From G963665925 sp050596425 (GTDB lineage: Bacteria > Bacillota > Clostridia > Peptostreptococcales > Acidaminobacteraceae): a stretch of DNA of 64,000 nt. The position numbers and the translations under genes were made by a program. Of this stretch, positions 25,638 to 35,063 are shown one piece after another. Every line of letters starts with the position of its first letter. Position 1 is the first letter of the stretch. The notes under the pieces were generated by a model, which saw only the letters and a program-made list of their open reading frames with translations, searched no databases and was not told the DNA's origin. The stretch spans positions 4,402,001 through 4,466,000 of the forward strand of contig NZ_CP192292.1 of the NCBI RefSeq assembly GCF_050596425.1, written 5' to 3'.

Positions 25638-26138
25638 CTAGAGATCCTCCTTTTGTTCTTGAAATACACAATACCAATTTAAATCTTCATATTTTCCATT
25701 AACATAAACATGTTTCGTAAATTTTCCCTCATACTTAAAACCCATTTTTTCATAAAATTTATTTGCTCTAATATTAGATGAAAGAACATTCAAGTAAATT
25801 TTTTTTAGATTTAGTATATTAAATCCATAGTCAATTATCTTTTCTGTTGCATCTCTTGCAATACCAGTACCCCAGAATTTTTTCCTTAGAACTATTGCAT
25901 ACTCTGCAGTTCTATCTACTGTATTGATATTTTTAAGGCTAACTGTACCTGAATATTCCTTCTCTTCAATCGCATAGTGAATATTATTCTTATCTGACCA
26001 GCTATTCTGAATAAAGGATTTAAACCCATCTTCAGAAAAGGGATACCTAGTAAATTTAAAGTTACTAGATATCTCCTCATCATTGATAAATTCCATCATG
26101 TAAGTTGCATCTTCAATGTACAAACCTCTAAGCTTCAT
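25638..26138 (-). CDS. GNAT-family N-acetyltransferase
   Basis: 166 residues from the ATG at 26138, chosen because AGAGGTGA precedes it; a GTG three codons earlier lies inside the end of the upstream gene. RimJ/RimL-type GNAT fold: EYAIVLRKKFWGTGIARDA is the acetyl-CoA pyrophosphate loop (Q/R-x-x-G-x-G/A variant), and NVLSSNIRANKFYEKMGF the C-terminal signature. Located between rfbA and a hexapeptide acyltransferase in the aminodideoxysugar branch, it may N-acetylate the dTDP-amino sugar or another amino sugar. Which of the two acetyltransferases does so cannot be told. Confidence 0.85.
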   Translation of the reverse strand: MKLRGLYIEDATYMMEFINDEEISSNFKFTRYPFSEDGFKSFIQNSWSDKNNIHYAIEEKEYSGTVSLKNINTVDRTAEYAIVLRKKFWGTGIARDATEKIIDYGFNILNLKKIYLNVLSSNIRANKFYEKMGFKYEGKFTKHVYVNGKYEDLNWYCVFQEQKEDL

Positions 26139-26139
26139 G

Positions 26140-26763
26140 TTAATCACCTCTTTTTATTTGCTTAACTACTTTTGCAGGATTACCACCAATAATTGTATTT
26201 GTTGGATAATTTCCTTTTAACACCACACTTCCTGCGGCTATAATTGAGTTGTCACCTATATGAACATTTTTAAGTATTATTACATTATTTCCAATCCAAA
26301 CATTATTGCCTATAATAATCTCTCCCAATTCTCCCACTTGACTTCTTGCATCGGGATGAGTCCCATGAGCTTCAAAATCCATCATTGTAACATTAGCACC
26401 TATATTACAATTTGAACCTATCTCAATTTTATTGGCTGCTAAAATGAAATTAGAGTTGTTAAACGCTGTATTCTTATCTACAGTAATTTTACTTTCGCTA
26501 TATCTTGCTTGAAATTCACTAACACATCCATGATAATTTCCGCCTAACTTATAACCTATAGACACTTTATCATTTAAAATAACAGTACCTTTTCCAGATA
26601 ATACAGTCTTTTGGTTAAACGATACATTATTTCTTATCATATGCTTTCTATTTAATATTTTATATTTGATTCGTTTGTGAAAATTCTTAAGTCTATTAAG
26701 TATTACTCTAATTGCTATATGTGGATTCTTAATTCCCTTAATCATTTTATCTAAATTTTTCAT
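26140..26763 (-). CDS. Left-handed beta-helix acyltransferase (hexapeptide repeats)
   Basis: 207 residues. The C-terminal half has the hexapeptide pattern (KIEIGSNCNIGANVTMM, EIIIGNNVWIGNNVIILKNV, IGDNSIIAAGSVVLKG) and the usual end NTIIGGNPAKVVKQI. WbbJ/CysE-like sugar O- or N-acetyltransferases have this form; QdtC/FdtC, which acetylate dTDP-Qui3N or dTDP-Fuc3N, belong to the same superfamily. The N-terminal 60 residues are basic and helical and may contact the membrane. Its stop is next to the GNAT start and its ATG overlaps the stop of the flippase gene by four bases, so translation is coupled. Confidence 0.85.
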   Translation of the reverse strand: MKNLDKMIKGIKNPHIAIRVILNRLKNFHKRIKYKILNRKHMIRNNVSFNQKTVLSGKGTVILNDKVSIGYKLGGNYHGCVSEFQARYSESKITVDKNTAFNNSNFILAANKIEIGSNCNIGANVTMMDFEAHGTHPDARSQVGELGEIIIGNNVWIGNNVIILKNVHIGDNSIIAAGSVVLKGNYPTNTIIGGNPAKVVKQIKRGD

Positions 26764-28205
26764 TCTTTCTCCCCATTAAATTTTGATTTATCTTTCAAGA
26801 AAGAGAATATATTTCTTACTTCTTCCAAATATAAACTACTTATTACTATGATAAATACTATCGATGAAGCAAAGCTAAATAAGAAAACATGATTTATGAT
26901 ACATCTGTTTAATAACAAGTAGCCTGTCACAAGTAAACACACAGAAACAAACTTCCCTCTAATACTAAGTAGGTTCTTCTTTTTAGCTACGACAGATACA
27001 AATATAACGCTAATGAAATAGCCAGCTAATGTCGCTAAAGCAGCCCCTTCTATTCCAATATATTGTATTAAAATATAATTAAGTATAACATTGACTAGAG
27101 CACCTATTGCTAAACTTATCGAAGAATAATGACTTTTCTTAACTACAATGAATTGACTTCCCACCACTTGAAACAGCATAAGCAGTAATGGTGAAAGAAA
27201 TAGGTAAGGAGCGACAATAAAACCTTGAACATAAACACCTTCAAATAATAGTTCAAACAAAATAGGAATTACTGGATATACAATAATAAATGCTAATGCA
27301 GATATCAAACCTAAATATTCAAATAACCTCGAGTTCATTTCGATTTGATCACTATCTTTCATCGTAGAAAACTTAAAGTATGAATATCCGCCTGCAAACC
27401 CAGCATAGATTAATTGACTAGCTTGTGCCATTTTTGATCCTATAGAGTATATGCCTAGATCAAAAGTACCTAACATATTAGTTATCATAATTTTGTCCAT
27501 AGCATTGTATACCCAATAAATTAAAAATGTTGGTAGAAGCGGCAGTCCGATTTTAAGTAATTCTTTAGCAATATTTCTATCAAAAGTACCTTTGATAAAA
27601 AACATTCTATTTCTACTCCAAAAAAAAATTAGTAATATTGAGGTTGCAATAATACTAGAGTAAATCAATCCAAAGTATGAAAAGCCAAAATAAATCAAAA
27701 TCATGGCTAATAAATAAGTCACAAAAGAAGATATTAATCCAGATATTACAAAAATTCTTCTTTGGTTTTGCAATCTTGTAGGAGCTTGTATTGGATTCGA
27801 AACTCCTCCTATAAATACTCCAATTGCTGCTAAAATTATAATATTTCCGTAATCGAAGCTACCAAAAAATAAGTTTGATAAATTTTTATTAAATAATGCT
27901 AATACGCATAAAATTACAAACGAAGATAACATATTCATTCTTTGTGTCGTCGTTGTTACATTATATCTGTACTCCAAATCTTCTTTCTCAAAATATTCCC
28001 TAAACATAGCATCATAAAGTCCTAAAATTGCTAAAGGCGTTCCAAATCCAACTACTGTTGTGTACATACTATACACACCAAAATCCGACGCATCAGGAAG
28101 CATTCTAGTTATAACAGGCAATAATAAGAAAGGTACGATTTTATTAAGGACGTTGATAAAACCATATACAAAAATATTTTCAATAAATAGTCTTCTTCTA
28201 CTCAT
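26760..28205 (-). CDS. wzx: Repeat-unit flippase, Wzx type
   Basis: 481 residues with about 13-14 membrane helices and little else, the layout of the MOP-family polysaccharide flippases (Polysacc_synt). The N-terminus (ENIFVYGFINVLNKIVPFLL) is the standard first helix; a PTFLIYWVYNAMDKIMI-type segment near residue 225 is also common in Wzx proteins. It moves the lipid-linked repeat unit across the membrane. Overlaps the next gene by four bases and follows the aminotransferase by eleven. Confidence 0.9.
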   Translation of the reverse strand: MSRRRLFIENIFVYGFINVLNKIVPFLLLPVITRMLPDASDFGVYSMYTTVVGFGTPLAILGLYDAMFREYFEKEDLEYRYNVTTTTQRMNMLSSFVILCVLALFNKNLSNLFFGSFDYGNIIILAAIGVFIGGVSNPIQAPTRLQNQRRIFVISGLISSFVTYLLAMILIYFGFSYFGLIYSSIIATSILLIFFWSRNRMFFIKGTFDRNIAKELLKIGLPLLPTFLIYWVYNAMDKIMITNMLGTFDLGIYSIGSKMAQASQLIYAGFAGGYSYFKFSTMKDSDQIEMNSRLFEYLGLISALAFIIVYPVIPILFELLFEGVYVQGFIVAPYLFLSPLLLMLFQVVGSQFIVVKKSHYSSISLAIGALVNVILNYILIQYIGIEGAALATLAGYFISVIFVSVVAKKKNLLSIRGKFVSVCLLVTGYLLLNRCIINHVFLFSFASSIVFIIVISSLYLEEVRNIFSFLKDKSKFNGEKE

Positions 28206-28216
28206 AAGCTAATCCC

Positions 28217-29308
28217 TTAATATTCATTAATTATTTCTATCACGTATTGTATTTCTTCATCAGTCATACCATCATATAGAGGTAAACTTAAAACCCTAGA
28301 TGCATATTTCTCAGTTATTGGAAAATCACCTTCCGTATATCCTAAACAATTATATGCTTCTGATAAATGCGGAGGAATTGGATAGTGTATTTGAGTACCT
28401 ATATCTTTTTCTTGTAAATACTGTTGAAGATTTTCTCTATCATTGGTCTCAATAATAAATAAATGCCACACATGTTCCGAACCTTCTTTTATTAATGGTA
28501 GTTTAATCTTTTTATTCTTGATTCCCTTTAAATATTTATCAGCTATACAAGCTCTTTTTTTTCTTAGATCATCATAGTGTCTTAATTTTACTGAAAGTAA
28601 AGCGGCTTGAATTTCATCTAATCTAGAGTTGACGCCTAATATTTCATTTTTATACTTAATCTTGCTACCATAATTCCTAAGCATTCTCATCTTTTCATTT
28701 AACTGCTCATTATCAGTCACTATAGCACCACTATCGCCAAAGGCACCAATATTTTTTGTAGGATAAAAGCTAAAGCAACCCACATCTCCCCAAGTTCCAG
28801 TCATTTTACCGTTGCAATGTGCACCATGGCTTTGAGCACAGTCTTCTACTAAATATAAGTTATGTTTATCTGCAATTAATTTTATGTTTTCCATATCTGC
28901 TGCTTGTCCATATAAATGAACTACTAAAATAGCTTTTGTTTTCTCTGTAATCTTTTCTTCGATTTTTTTTGCATCTAAGTTATAATACTCATCTGGTTCA
29001 ACAAAAATGGGGGTAGCACCATTTTCAGTGATACCGAGTATTGATGCAATATAGGTGTTTACTGGTGCTATTACCTCATCACCTTTCCCGATTCCTAATG
29101 CCCTAAAGGCTAAAATCAAGGCATCTAATCCCGAATTAAGACCTACACAATAACTAGACCCTATAAATTGAGCAAACTCTGTTTCAAACCTTTCTCCTTC
29201 TTTGCCCATAATATACCAACCCGATTCTAAAACCCTAATTGCCGCTTTATCATATTCATCTTTATACCTAAAATAACTTCTGTCTAGTTGATTAAAATTA
29301 ATTTCCAT
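28217..29308 (-). CDS. DegT/DnrJ/EryC1/StrS aminotransferase (FdtB/QdtB type)
   Basis: 363 residues, PLP-dependent sugar aminotransferase. NSGLDALILAFRALGIGKGDEV binds the cofactor phosphate; the Schiff-base Lys is in SFYPTKNIGAFGDSGAIV. C-terminal LSLPLYDGMTDEEIQYVI is the usual end. Immediately follows (11-base overlap) the FdtA/QdtA-type isomerase, so it should aminate dTDP-3-keto-6-deoxyhexose at C3 to give dTDP-Fuc3N or dTDP-Qui3N. Two other DegT-family enzymes in the window (41482, 44905) belong to other branches. Confidence 0.9.
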   Translation of the reverse strand: MEINFNQLDRSYFRYKDEYDKAAIRVLESGWYIMGKEGERFETEFAQFIGSSYCVGLNSGLDALILAFRALGIGKGDEVIAPVNTYIASILGITENGATPIFVEPDEYYNLDAKKIEEKITEKTKAILVVHLYGQAADMENIKLIADKHNLYLVEDCAQSHGAHCNGKMTGTWGDVGCFSFYPTKNIGAFGDSGAIVTDNEQLNEKMRMLRNYGSKIKYKNEILGVNSRLDEIQAALLSVKLRHYDDLRKKRACIADKYLKGIKNKKIKLPLIKEGSEHVWHLFIIETNDRENLQQYLQEKDIGTQIHYPIPPHLSEAYNCLGYTEGDFPITEKYASRVLSLPLYDGMTDEEIQYVIEIINEY

Positions 29309-29729
29309 TAAATAATCCCTCTCTTTGTATTATCTTTAAATACTCACCATAATCTCTAATATATTCATCTGAATTGTACTTGGAGTTTGATAAAACAAGT
29401 AATACAGATTCTTCAGAAAAATCATACATTTCCTTCCAAATCATTTTGGGGATATAGACCCCCATATGAGGTTCATTTAGTTCAATTATCTCTTGAGAAT
29501 AACCATAATCTATTTTAACTTTTGATTTACCACTAACATTTATAAGAATAAATTCACTATCTTTATTTGCATGTTGTCCTCTTATGACACCTTTATCAGA
29601 ACCATAAATATAAAAAATTCTTTCGATTTCAAAAGGTATATCTTTATTTGATTCTATAACAACTAAATGTCCTCTTTTATCACCTAATTGATGAAATTTT
29701 ACTACCTCAACTTTGTTGTTTTGTTGCAT
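29298..29729 (-). CDS. dTDP-6-deoxyhex-4-ulose 3,4-ketoisomerase (FdtA/QdtA, WxcM-like)
   Basis: 143 residues, single cupin domain. The N-terminal KFHQLGDKRGHLVVIESNK and PFEIERIFYIYG are the FdtA/QdtA opening; GVIRGQHANKDSEFILINVSG is the active-site strand. It converts dTDP-4-keto-6-deoxyglucose to a 3-keto isomer for the aminotransferase that follows. Whether the product is galacto (Fdt) or gluco (Qdt) cannot be decided. In characterised FdtA the motif is RGxHAH with two active-site His; here the second His is Asn. Start ATG has GGGAGG nine bases upstream. Confidence 0.88.
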   Translation of the reverse strand: MQQNNKVEVVKFHQLGDKRGHLVVIESNKDIPFEIERIFYIYGSDKGVIRGQHANKDSEFILINVSGKSKVKIDYGYSQEIIELNEPHMGVYIPKMIWKEMYDFSEESVLLVLSNSKYNSDEYIRDYGEYLKIIQREGLFNGN

Positions 29730-29750
29730 ATGAATTTTCCTCCCTTGAAC

Positions 29751-31619
29751 TTAGTCAATATATTCCCTATACCACATCTGAAATACAACAATAGCCCAAG
29801 TTAAATTATCATAATACGGATCAATCCCTAGTTTAAAATTTTTATAAATAGCATCCATCATGCTCATATTAAAAATATTCTGCCTACGTAGAAAATCTAT
29901 TTCAAAAGCTTCTTCTACTAAAAATCTCAAATCTGTTCTTAGCCATTTATACACTGGTATTGAAAAGCCCATCTTTGGACGACTAAAATAATCATTTGGT
30001 ATATATTCTGATAATAATCTCTTCAAAATATATTTCTTCTCTCCATTTCTAAATTTTAAATTATGTGGGAGCGCTAATGCATATTCAACAAACCTATGAT
30101 CAAGTAATGGCGTTCTTGCCTCTAGCGATGAATACATAGAAGCTCTATCAACTTTAGTCAATATATCATCTGGTAAGTATGTCGCCAAATCCTGTAACAT
30201 ATGTTTTTCTTGAATATTAGTAGTTAGATGAAGTAATTCAAAGTATTTCCTATCAATATCTATAGAGCTGTTTGTTATATTATTAAATAGCTGAACATAC
30301 GTTAGATAATCTGCATTAATTATTGAGTTATCATCTGATAAATTAGCGAACTTAATCAATCTTCTACTTGCATTTGAGTTTAATACACTGTTACTCACTA
30401 TATTGCTTTTTAATAAAGGATTAGTTAGCTTAGATAGAAATCTGTATTTTTTTAATTCTAACACTTTATCATATCTTTTATAACCACAAAACAATTCATC
30501 ACCTGCATCGCCTGACAAGCTAACAGTAACATGCTTCCTTGCCATTTGGCTAACCAACATCATAGGTAATTGAGAACTGTCCGCAAAAGGTTCATCATAT
30601 AATTCAGGGATTTTATTTATGAAATCTTTAGCTTTATTTATTGAAAAATACTCTTCATGATGATTAGTCCCTAAATAGTCCGAAATTTTTTTTGCATAGT
30701 TCGCTTCATTGTAAGAATCCTCCTCAAACCCTATCGTAAAAGTTTCGATTGGCTTTGATGATAAAGATTGCATTACAGAAGCAACTAATGAAGAATCTAT
30801 TCCCCCGCTCAAAAATGCACCTAAAGGAACATCACTTATCATCCTCAATTTTACAGAATCCTCTAACTTATTTTTTAGGCTGTAAATAGCTTCTCTTTCT
30901 TCTATTTTACTTAAATCCTCACGTTTTTGATATGCATTCTCAATACTCCAATATGCTGATTTTTCTATATTTCCCAATCTATATTTAACTATCTGGCCCG
31001 CTTCAACTTTATAGGTATTATCAAAAATTGTCTGTGGTGCAGTAATATAATGATGGTGCAAATATAAATGCAGAGCATTTACATTTATGTTTTTTTTGAA
31101 ATAAGGATACTTCATTATCGGTTTTAGCTCTGACCCAAATACTATGTTCTTATTATCCCAATAATAATATAGGGGCTTAATTCCCAATCTATCTCTTACT
31201 AGATATAGACTACTATCATTCTTGTCATATATTGCTATAGCGAACATCCCAATAAATCTACTTATGCAATTTATTCCCCACATTTGGTATGCATATACTA
31301 TTACTTCAGTATCAGAATTAGACTTAAATGTAAAACCGTTTTTAAGTAACTCTTCCTTTATTTCCTTATAATTATAAATCTCGCCATTAAATACAACCAC
31401 AACGTCTTCATCTATGGATTTCATTGGCTGATGCCCTAATTTTGATAACTCAATTATTGATAGTCTTTTCTGTGCCAAGCCAACTTCAAATCCGTTGAAA
31501 TCTGTATCATAATAATATCCTTCATCATCTGGCCCTCGATAGTCAATTGTTTGATTCATATCATATAAGACTTCATTTTTAACTCTTCTATCGTGGAAAT
31601 AGCCACAAATACCGCACAT
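29751..31619 (-). CDS. asnB: Asparagine synthase-like amidotransferase
   Basis: 622 residues. N-terminal class II glutaminase with the nucleophile Cys2 (MCGICGYFHD), RGPDDEGYY and NGEIYNYKEI; C-terminal AsnB synthetase domain with the ATP-binding SGGIDSSLVAS and SGDAGDELFCGYKRY. AsnB homologues inside polysaccharide clusters, such as Pseudomonas WbpS, are thought to amidate a uronic acid carboxyl group. Because this cluster also makes a TviB/TviC-type uronic acid, that role is more likely than asparagine supply. Strong ribosome binding site (GAGGAGGG); 14 bases downstream of the GT2 gene. Confidence 0.9.
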   Translation of the reverse strand: MCGICGYFHDRRVKNEVLYDMNQTIDYRGPDDEGYYYDTDFNGFEVGLAQKRLSIIELSKLGHQPMKSIDEDVVVVFNGEIYNYKEIKEELLKNGFTFKSNSDTEVIVYAYQMWGINCISRFIGMFAIAIYDKNDSSLYLVRDRLGIKPLYYYWDNKNIVFGSELKPIMKYPYFKKNINVNALHLYLHHHYITAPQTIFDNTYKVEAGQIVKYRLGNIEKSAYWSIENAYQKREDLSKIEEREAIYSLKNKLEDSVKLRMISDVPLGAFLSGGIDSSLVASVMQSLSSKPIETFTIGFEEDSYNEANYAKKISDYLGTNHHEEYFSINKAKDFINKIPELYDEPFADSSQLPMMLVSQMARKHVTVSLSGDAGDELFCGYKRYDKVLELKKYRFLSKLTNPLLKSNIVSNSVLNSNASRRLIKFANLSDDNSIINADYLTYVQLFNNITNSSIDIDRKYFELLHLTTNIQEKHMLQDLATYLPDDILTKVDRASMYSSLEARTPLLDHRFVEYALALPHNLKFRNGEKKYILKRLLSEYIPNDYFSRPKMGFSIPVYKWLRTDLRFLVEEAFEIDFLRRQNIFNMSMMDAIYKNFKLGIDPYYDNLTWAIVVFQMWYREYID

Positions 31620-31633
31620 TTTTAAACCCTCCT

Positions 31634-32569
31634 CTATTTTAGTTTCCGCAAATATTTATAATAACCCCTTAATATCCACCCCAAATTATACCTGCAAACT
31701 AAACTAAGTACTCTTTGTCGAAAGTCGATATATCCAAACTCGATACTTTTTTTGATACTTTCTTTGCAGCCTTTTTTTCCTCTTAATATCATCTTTAATG
31801 AGTAAGCATAATATACTCTGGCATACGCTTTATTTAGAGAAATTGGATCTACTAATTTTCTTGTATCAACTTTACTAAGTGTCTTTAACCTTTCTTGGAA
31901 GGCATCATTTTCATTTGTGAGTAAAGATATATTTCGATTATGTTTACGATATCTACTTAATACTTCATCAATGTAAGCAACTTTTCCGTTATAACATGTT
32001 TCAATCCAAAATAACCAATCGCTCGCTACTGGAATCTCATCATCAAAATACTTAGGACAGGCCTCACTTCTAACCATAACTGAACAAGCACCCATAAAAG
32101 TCCCATACTCAACAATCAAATCCACACTACCCTCATGCTTACCATTTTTATCATTATAATAATATAATGTTTTACCTGTTGTTGAATCGAAAGTATCGAT
32201 ATTATGATAAGATAAAACTACTTCATCATGTTCTTCCATGTATTTAACTTGCAAAGATATTTTTTGAGGTAAAAAAATATCGTCTCCACCTATCCAAGCT
32301 ATGTACTTCCCTTGGCATTCATGTAATGCATTATTAGAATTTATTGTTATTCCTTGATTATAATTTGATAATACTAATTTAAATTTACCTGGATATTTCA
32401 TGTCATAAGCTTTCAACATTTCATGAGTACCATCAGTTGAACCATCGTCTGCTACTACTATTTCTATATGGGAATAATCTTGAACTAATATTGATTCTAT
32501 ACATTCTTTAAGATATTGTTTTTGGTTATAAGTTATAATCGCTACTGAAACTAAAGGACTTAGACCCAT
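31634..32569 (-). CDS. Glycosyltransferase, GT2 family
   Basis: 311 residues, GT-A fold. SVAIITYNQKQYLKECIESIL opens the nucleotide-binding domain; VVADDGSTDGTHEML and IAWIGGDDIFLP carry the Asp residues (DDGS and the DxD-like GGDD) that bind metal and UDP/dTDP. SDWLFWIETCYNG holds the likely acceptor-side catalytic acid. It has a C-terminal helical tail and no membrane segment. Ribosome binding site AAGGAGG. It adds one sugar of the repeat unit. Confidence 0.9.
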   Translation of the reverse strand: MGLSPLVSVAIITYNQKQYLKECIESILVQDYSHIEIVVADDGSTDGTHEMLKAYDMKYPGKFKLVLSNYNQGITINSNNALHECQGKYIAWIGGDDIFLPQKISLQVKYMEEHDEVVLSYHNIDTFDSTTGKTLYYYNDKNGKHEGSVDLIVEYGTFMGACSVMVRSEACPKYFDDEIPVASDWLFWIETCYNGKVAYIDEVLSRYRKHNRNISLLTNENDAFQERLKTLSKVDTRKLVDPISLNKAYARVYYAYSLKMILRGKKGCKESIKKSIEFGYIDFRQRVLSLVCRYNLGWILRGYYKYLRKLK

Positions 32570-32591
32570 GTGTACCTCCTTAAACTTTTCC

Positions 32592-33857
32592 TCAGCTTTT
32601 CATGATTTTATATTTGAGTTTATCTCCAATAGTATTAACATCCTTAATTGCTAACTTTATTAATACTAATAAAAATAATGCAATAGGGCTCTTGAATATA
32701 AAAGGCTCTTTAACTTCCAATATAAAAATACTCATTAAAAAAAATATTGATGGATGCAATAAATTTGTCTTTCTTAATTTGATATAATTTTTCAAGATCA
32801 TTGTCATTAGATGAATACCTACAGTAAAATAGAATATTATTGAAAATACCAGTCCCATTGCAAAATATGTTTGTATATATCCCGAATCATGTCCAGACGC
32901 ATTTAATCCTTTGCTATCTACAACAAGCGATGTTCCTACGAATGTTTTATAATCAAGTTTTGGTATCTCCATTTTTGTTAAAGCATTTATTGTTCTGTTA
33001 TCCGATATGACGAATGCTTCTTTGATCCAATTCTGAATATAAAAATATTGATTCTTAACGTCATATGGTATAATTGTCAACTCAGTCATGATTACGTTTA
33101 TAATGAATAACCCAAGCGCTAAAACCAATACATACTTAAAAATTGACATCTTTCCGAGCCAATTTGATTTATATCTTTTCAAATACACTGAAATTACAGG
33201 TATTAGCATTATAAGTATAAGAACAAATCCTGTTCTACCACTTAACACTATAGAAAATATAATTACTACCATAGCAATGTAGTATATAATGTTAATCTTA
33301 TTACTCCTTGTTATTAACAATAAACCACTTATAAAACCTAGTGCTTGGATAACTGATAAATTCGCACCGGAACTATTTGTGAATCCTGCAGATCTAGAAG
33401 CAGATAAAATCGAGATATTACTTTCGTTTAGCAACAACTCTGACACAAATACTCTAAACTCATATGAAACAAAACCAGCGATTATAAACACTGCTTGTAT
33501 CGTAGTGATTATAAAGAAAGATAGCATAAACTCATTTGTGTCTGAATATATCTCGCTTAAGACAAAACTCATATAAAGTGTATTTAGGAAATAGAAGATA
33601 ATTCTAGCTAACATTACACTTTGAACCAAACCATTAAATAAAAAGTTGAGAATAGCATATAGTAGAATCATGAAGTATAATGAACAGATAGCTACATTTG
33701 ATTTAGTAACACGCAAATTAATTTTTTTTTTGCTGAAAACATATAAGGAAAGTATTAATGTGGCAATTTTACCAGTAGAAGCCACAGTGCCTAATCCTGA
33801 AAACACTATGTTATATATGAACATAAATAATAATAATAATTTTATAGTTTTCTTCAC
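32592..33857 (-). CDS. wzy: O-antigen polymerase-like membrane protein (Wzy)
   Basis: 421 residues with about 11-12 membrane helices and one large external loop (about residues 260-315, IPYDVKNQYFYIQNWIKEAF to GTSLVVDSKGLNASGHDSGY). This is the profile of Wzy polymerases, which have little sequence conservation; the call rests on topology, position beside Wzx and the glycosyltransferases, and AT-rich composition. GTG start, preceded by GGAGAGGGG. Confidence 0.75.
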   Translation of the reverse strand: MKKTIKLLLLFMFIYNIVFSGLGTVASTGKIATLILSLYVFSKKKINLRVTKSNVAICSLYFMILLYAILNFLFNGLVQSVMLARIIFYFLNTLYMSFVLSEIYSDTNEFMLSFFIITTIQAVFIIAGFVSYEFRVFVSELLLNESNISILSASRSAGFTNSSGANLSVIQALGFISGLLLITRSNKINIIYYIAMVVIIFSIVLSGRTGFVLILIMLIPVISVYLKRYKSNWLGKMSIFKYVLVLALGLFIINVIMTELTIIPYDVKNQYFYIQNWIKEAFVISDNRTINALTKMEIPKLDYKTFVGTSLVVDSKGLNASGHDSGYIQTYFAMGLVFSIIFYFTVGIHLMTMILKNYIKLRKTNLLHPSIFFLMSIFILEVKEPFIFKSPIALFLLVLIKLAIKDVNTIGDKLKYKIMKS

Positions 33858-33907
33858 AATATCGCCCCTCTCCTTCTTTACTCAAATTTCTCCCACTAAC
33901 TCTTAAC

Positions 33908-35035
33908 TCATATTTTTGAAGTTTGAAAAAAAAGTTTTGTGAGCTTCTTTACTGTTGAAGTGATGTCATAACCCACATCTACTACTTTTAGAATTGCCTC
34001 TTCTCTTGCATATTCACCACATGCATCTAAAAGATGATGGCCCCAAAAACTAGCATCATCTTCTAGGCTTAAAAATTCAACATTACCTGTAATATTAACT
34101 TGATTAGTTATCGATTTTGAGACAAAACATTTTAGACCCGTTGCCTGTGCTTCAATAACCGTATTTGGCATCCCTTCATAAAAAGATGGAAATACAAATG
34201 TATCCATAGCCATCATTAAATCAGACACGTCTTGTCTTATACCTGTAATAATTACTTTATCTGATATACCAAGTATTTGAACTCTATTCTCAATGCATTG
34301 TCTTAGCTCACCATCTCCTACTAGTAGTAGTATACTTTTAGGACAATCTTTAATTACTTCACAAAATATATTTAGAAGAAATTCGTGATTTTTAACCTTA
34401 CTAAATCTTCCCACGTGCCCTATGACAAATTCATCATTAATTCCTAATTGCTTTCTAATGAAATTTCTTTTGCTATTATCAAAACTAAATTTCTTCACAT
34501 CAATTGCATTATGAACGATATTAACTTTTCCCTTATTCACATATTTTTCACCAAACATAAAAATGGCAGATTCATTAGATGGAGCTACTTTTACTGTAGG
34601 AATTATTCTTGCAAGCCATCTAAACATAATATGAAGTACATCACTAACTTTGCCTCGATTAGTTGAAGTACTACTTGATCGGAATATCAAATTATTTGCC
34701 CCACCAATTCTTGCTACAAGCAAATCCAGTGTTGATAAAGAATGTTGGGAAAGTCTGAATACATTTTTATATTTATTTTCTCTAACAACTTTTCTTAAGT
34801 TGTTCAGAGATTTTAAAAAGCTTTTTGTTTTCGGTAAAGAACGATATATTTTCCCACCAAGGTTCATTATTTCATCTTCGTAATAACCTTCATTAGTAGC
34901 AGTAACATAAAAATCCATTTGATACTTATTTCTGTCTATTTCTCGATAAATTTTCATTAAGAATGTCTCGGCACCACCAACATCCATACTACCGACAATA
35001 CATAGTATTCGTTCTTTTTTTTCAATAACAGGCAT
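33908..35035 (-). CDS. Glycosyltransferase, GT4 family (EpsF-like)
   Basis: 375 residues from the ATG at 35035, which has GGGAAAGGTGAT upstream; the frame extends 22 codons further but into the previous gene. GT-B fold: RILCIVGSMDVGGAETFLM at the N-terminus, IGHVGRFSKVKNHEFLL starting the donor domain, LLVGDGELR, and the E-x7-E motif in SFYEGMPNTVIEAQATGLK. EpsF-type enzymes of exopolysaccharide clusters share this phrasing. Donor sugar unknown. Confidence 0.9.
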   Translation of the reverse strand: MPVIEKKERILCIVGSMDVGGAETFLMKIYREIDRNKYQMDFYVTATNEGYYEDEIMNLGGKIYRSLPKTKSFLKSLNNLRKVVRENKYKNVFRLSQHSLSTLDLLVARIGGANNLIFRSSSTSTNRGKVSDVLHIMFRWLARIIPTVKVAPSNESAIFMFGEKYVNKGKVNIVHNAIDVKKFSFDNSKRNFIRKQLGINDEFVIGHVGRFSKVKNHEFLLNIFCEVIKDCPKSILLLVGDGELRQCIENRVQILGISDKVIITGIRQDVSDLMMAMDTFVFPSFYEGMPNTVIEAQATGLKCFVSKSITNQVNITGNVEFLSLEDDASFWGHHLLDACGEYAREEAILKVVDVGYDITSTVKKLTKLFFQTSKI

Positions 35036-35063
35036 AACATCACCTTTCCCATAAAAACAATTA

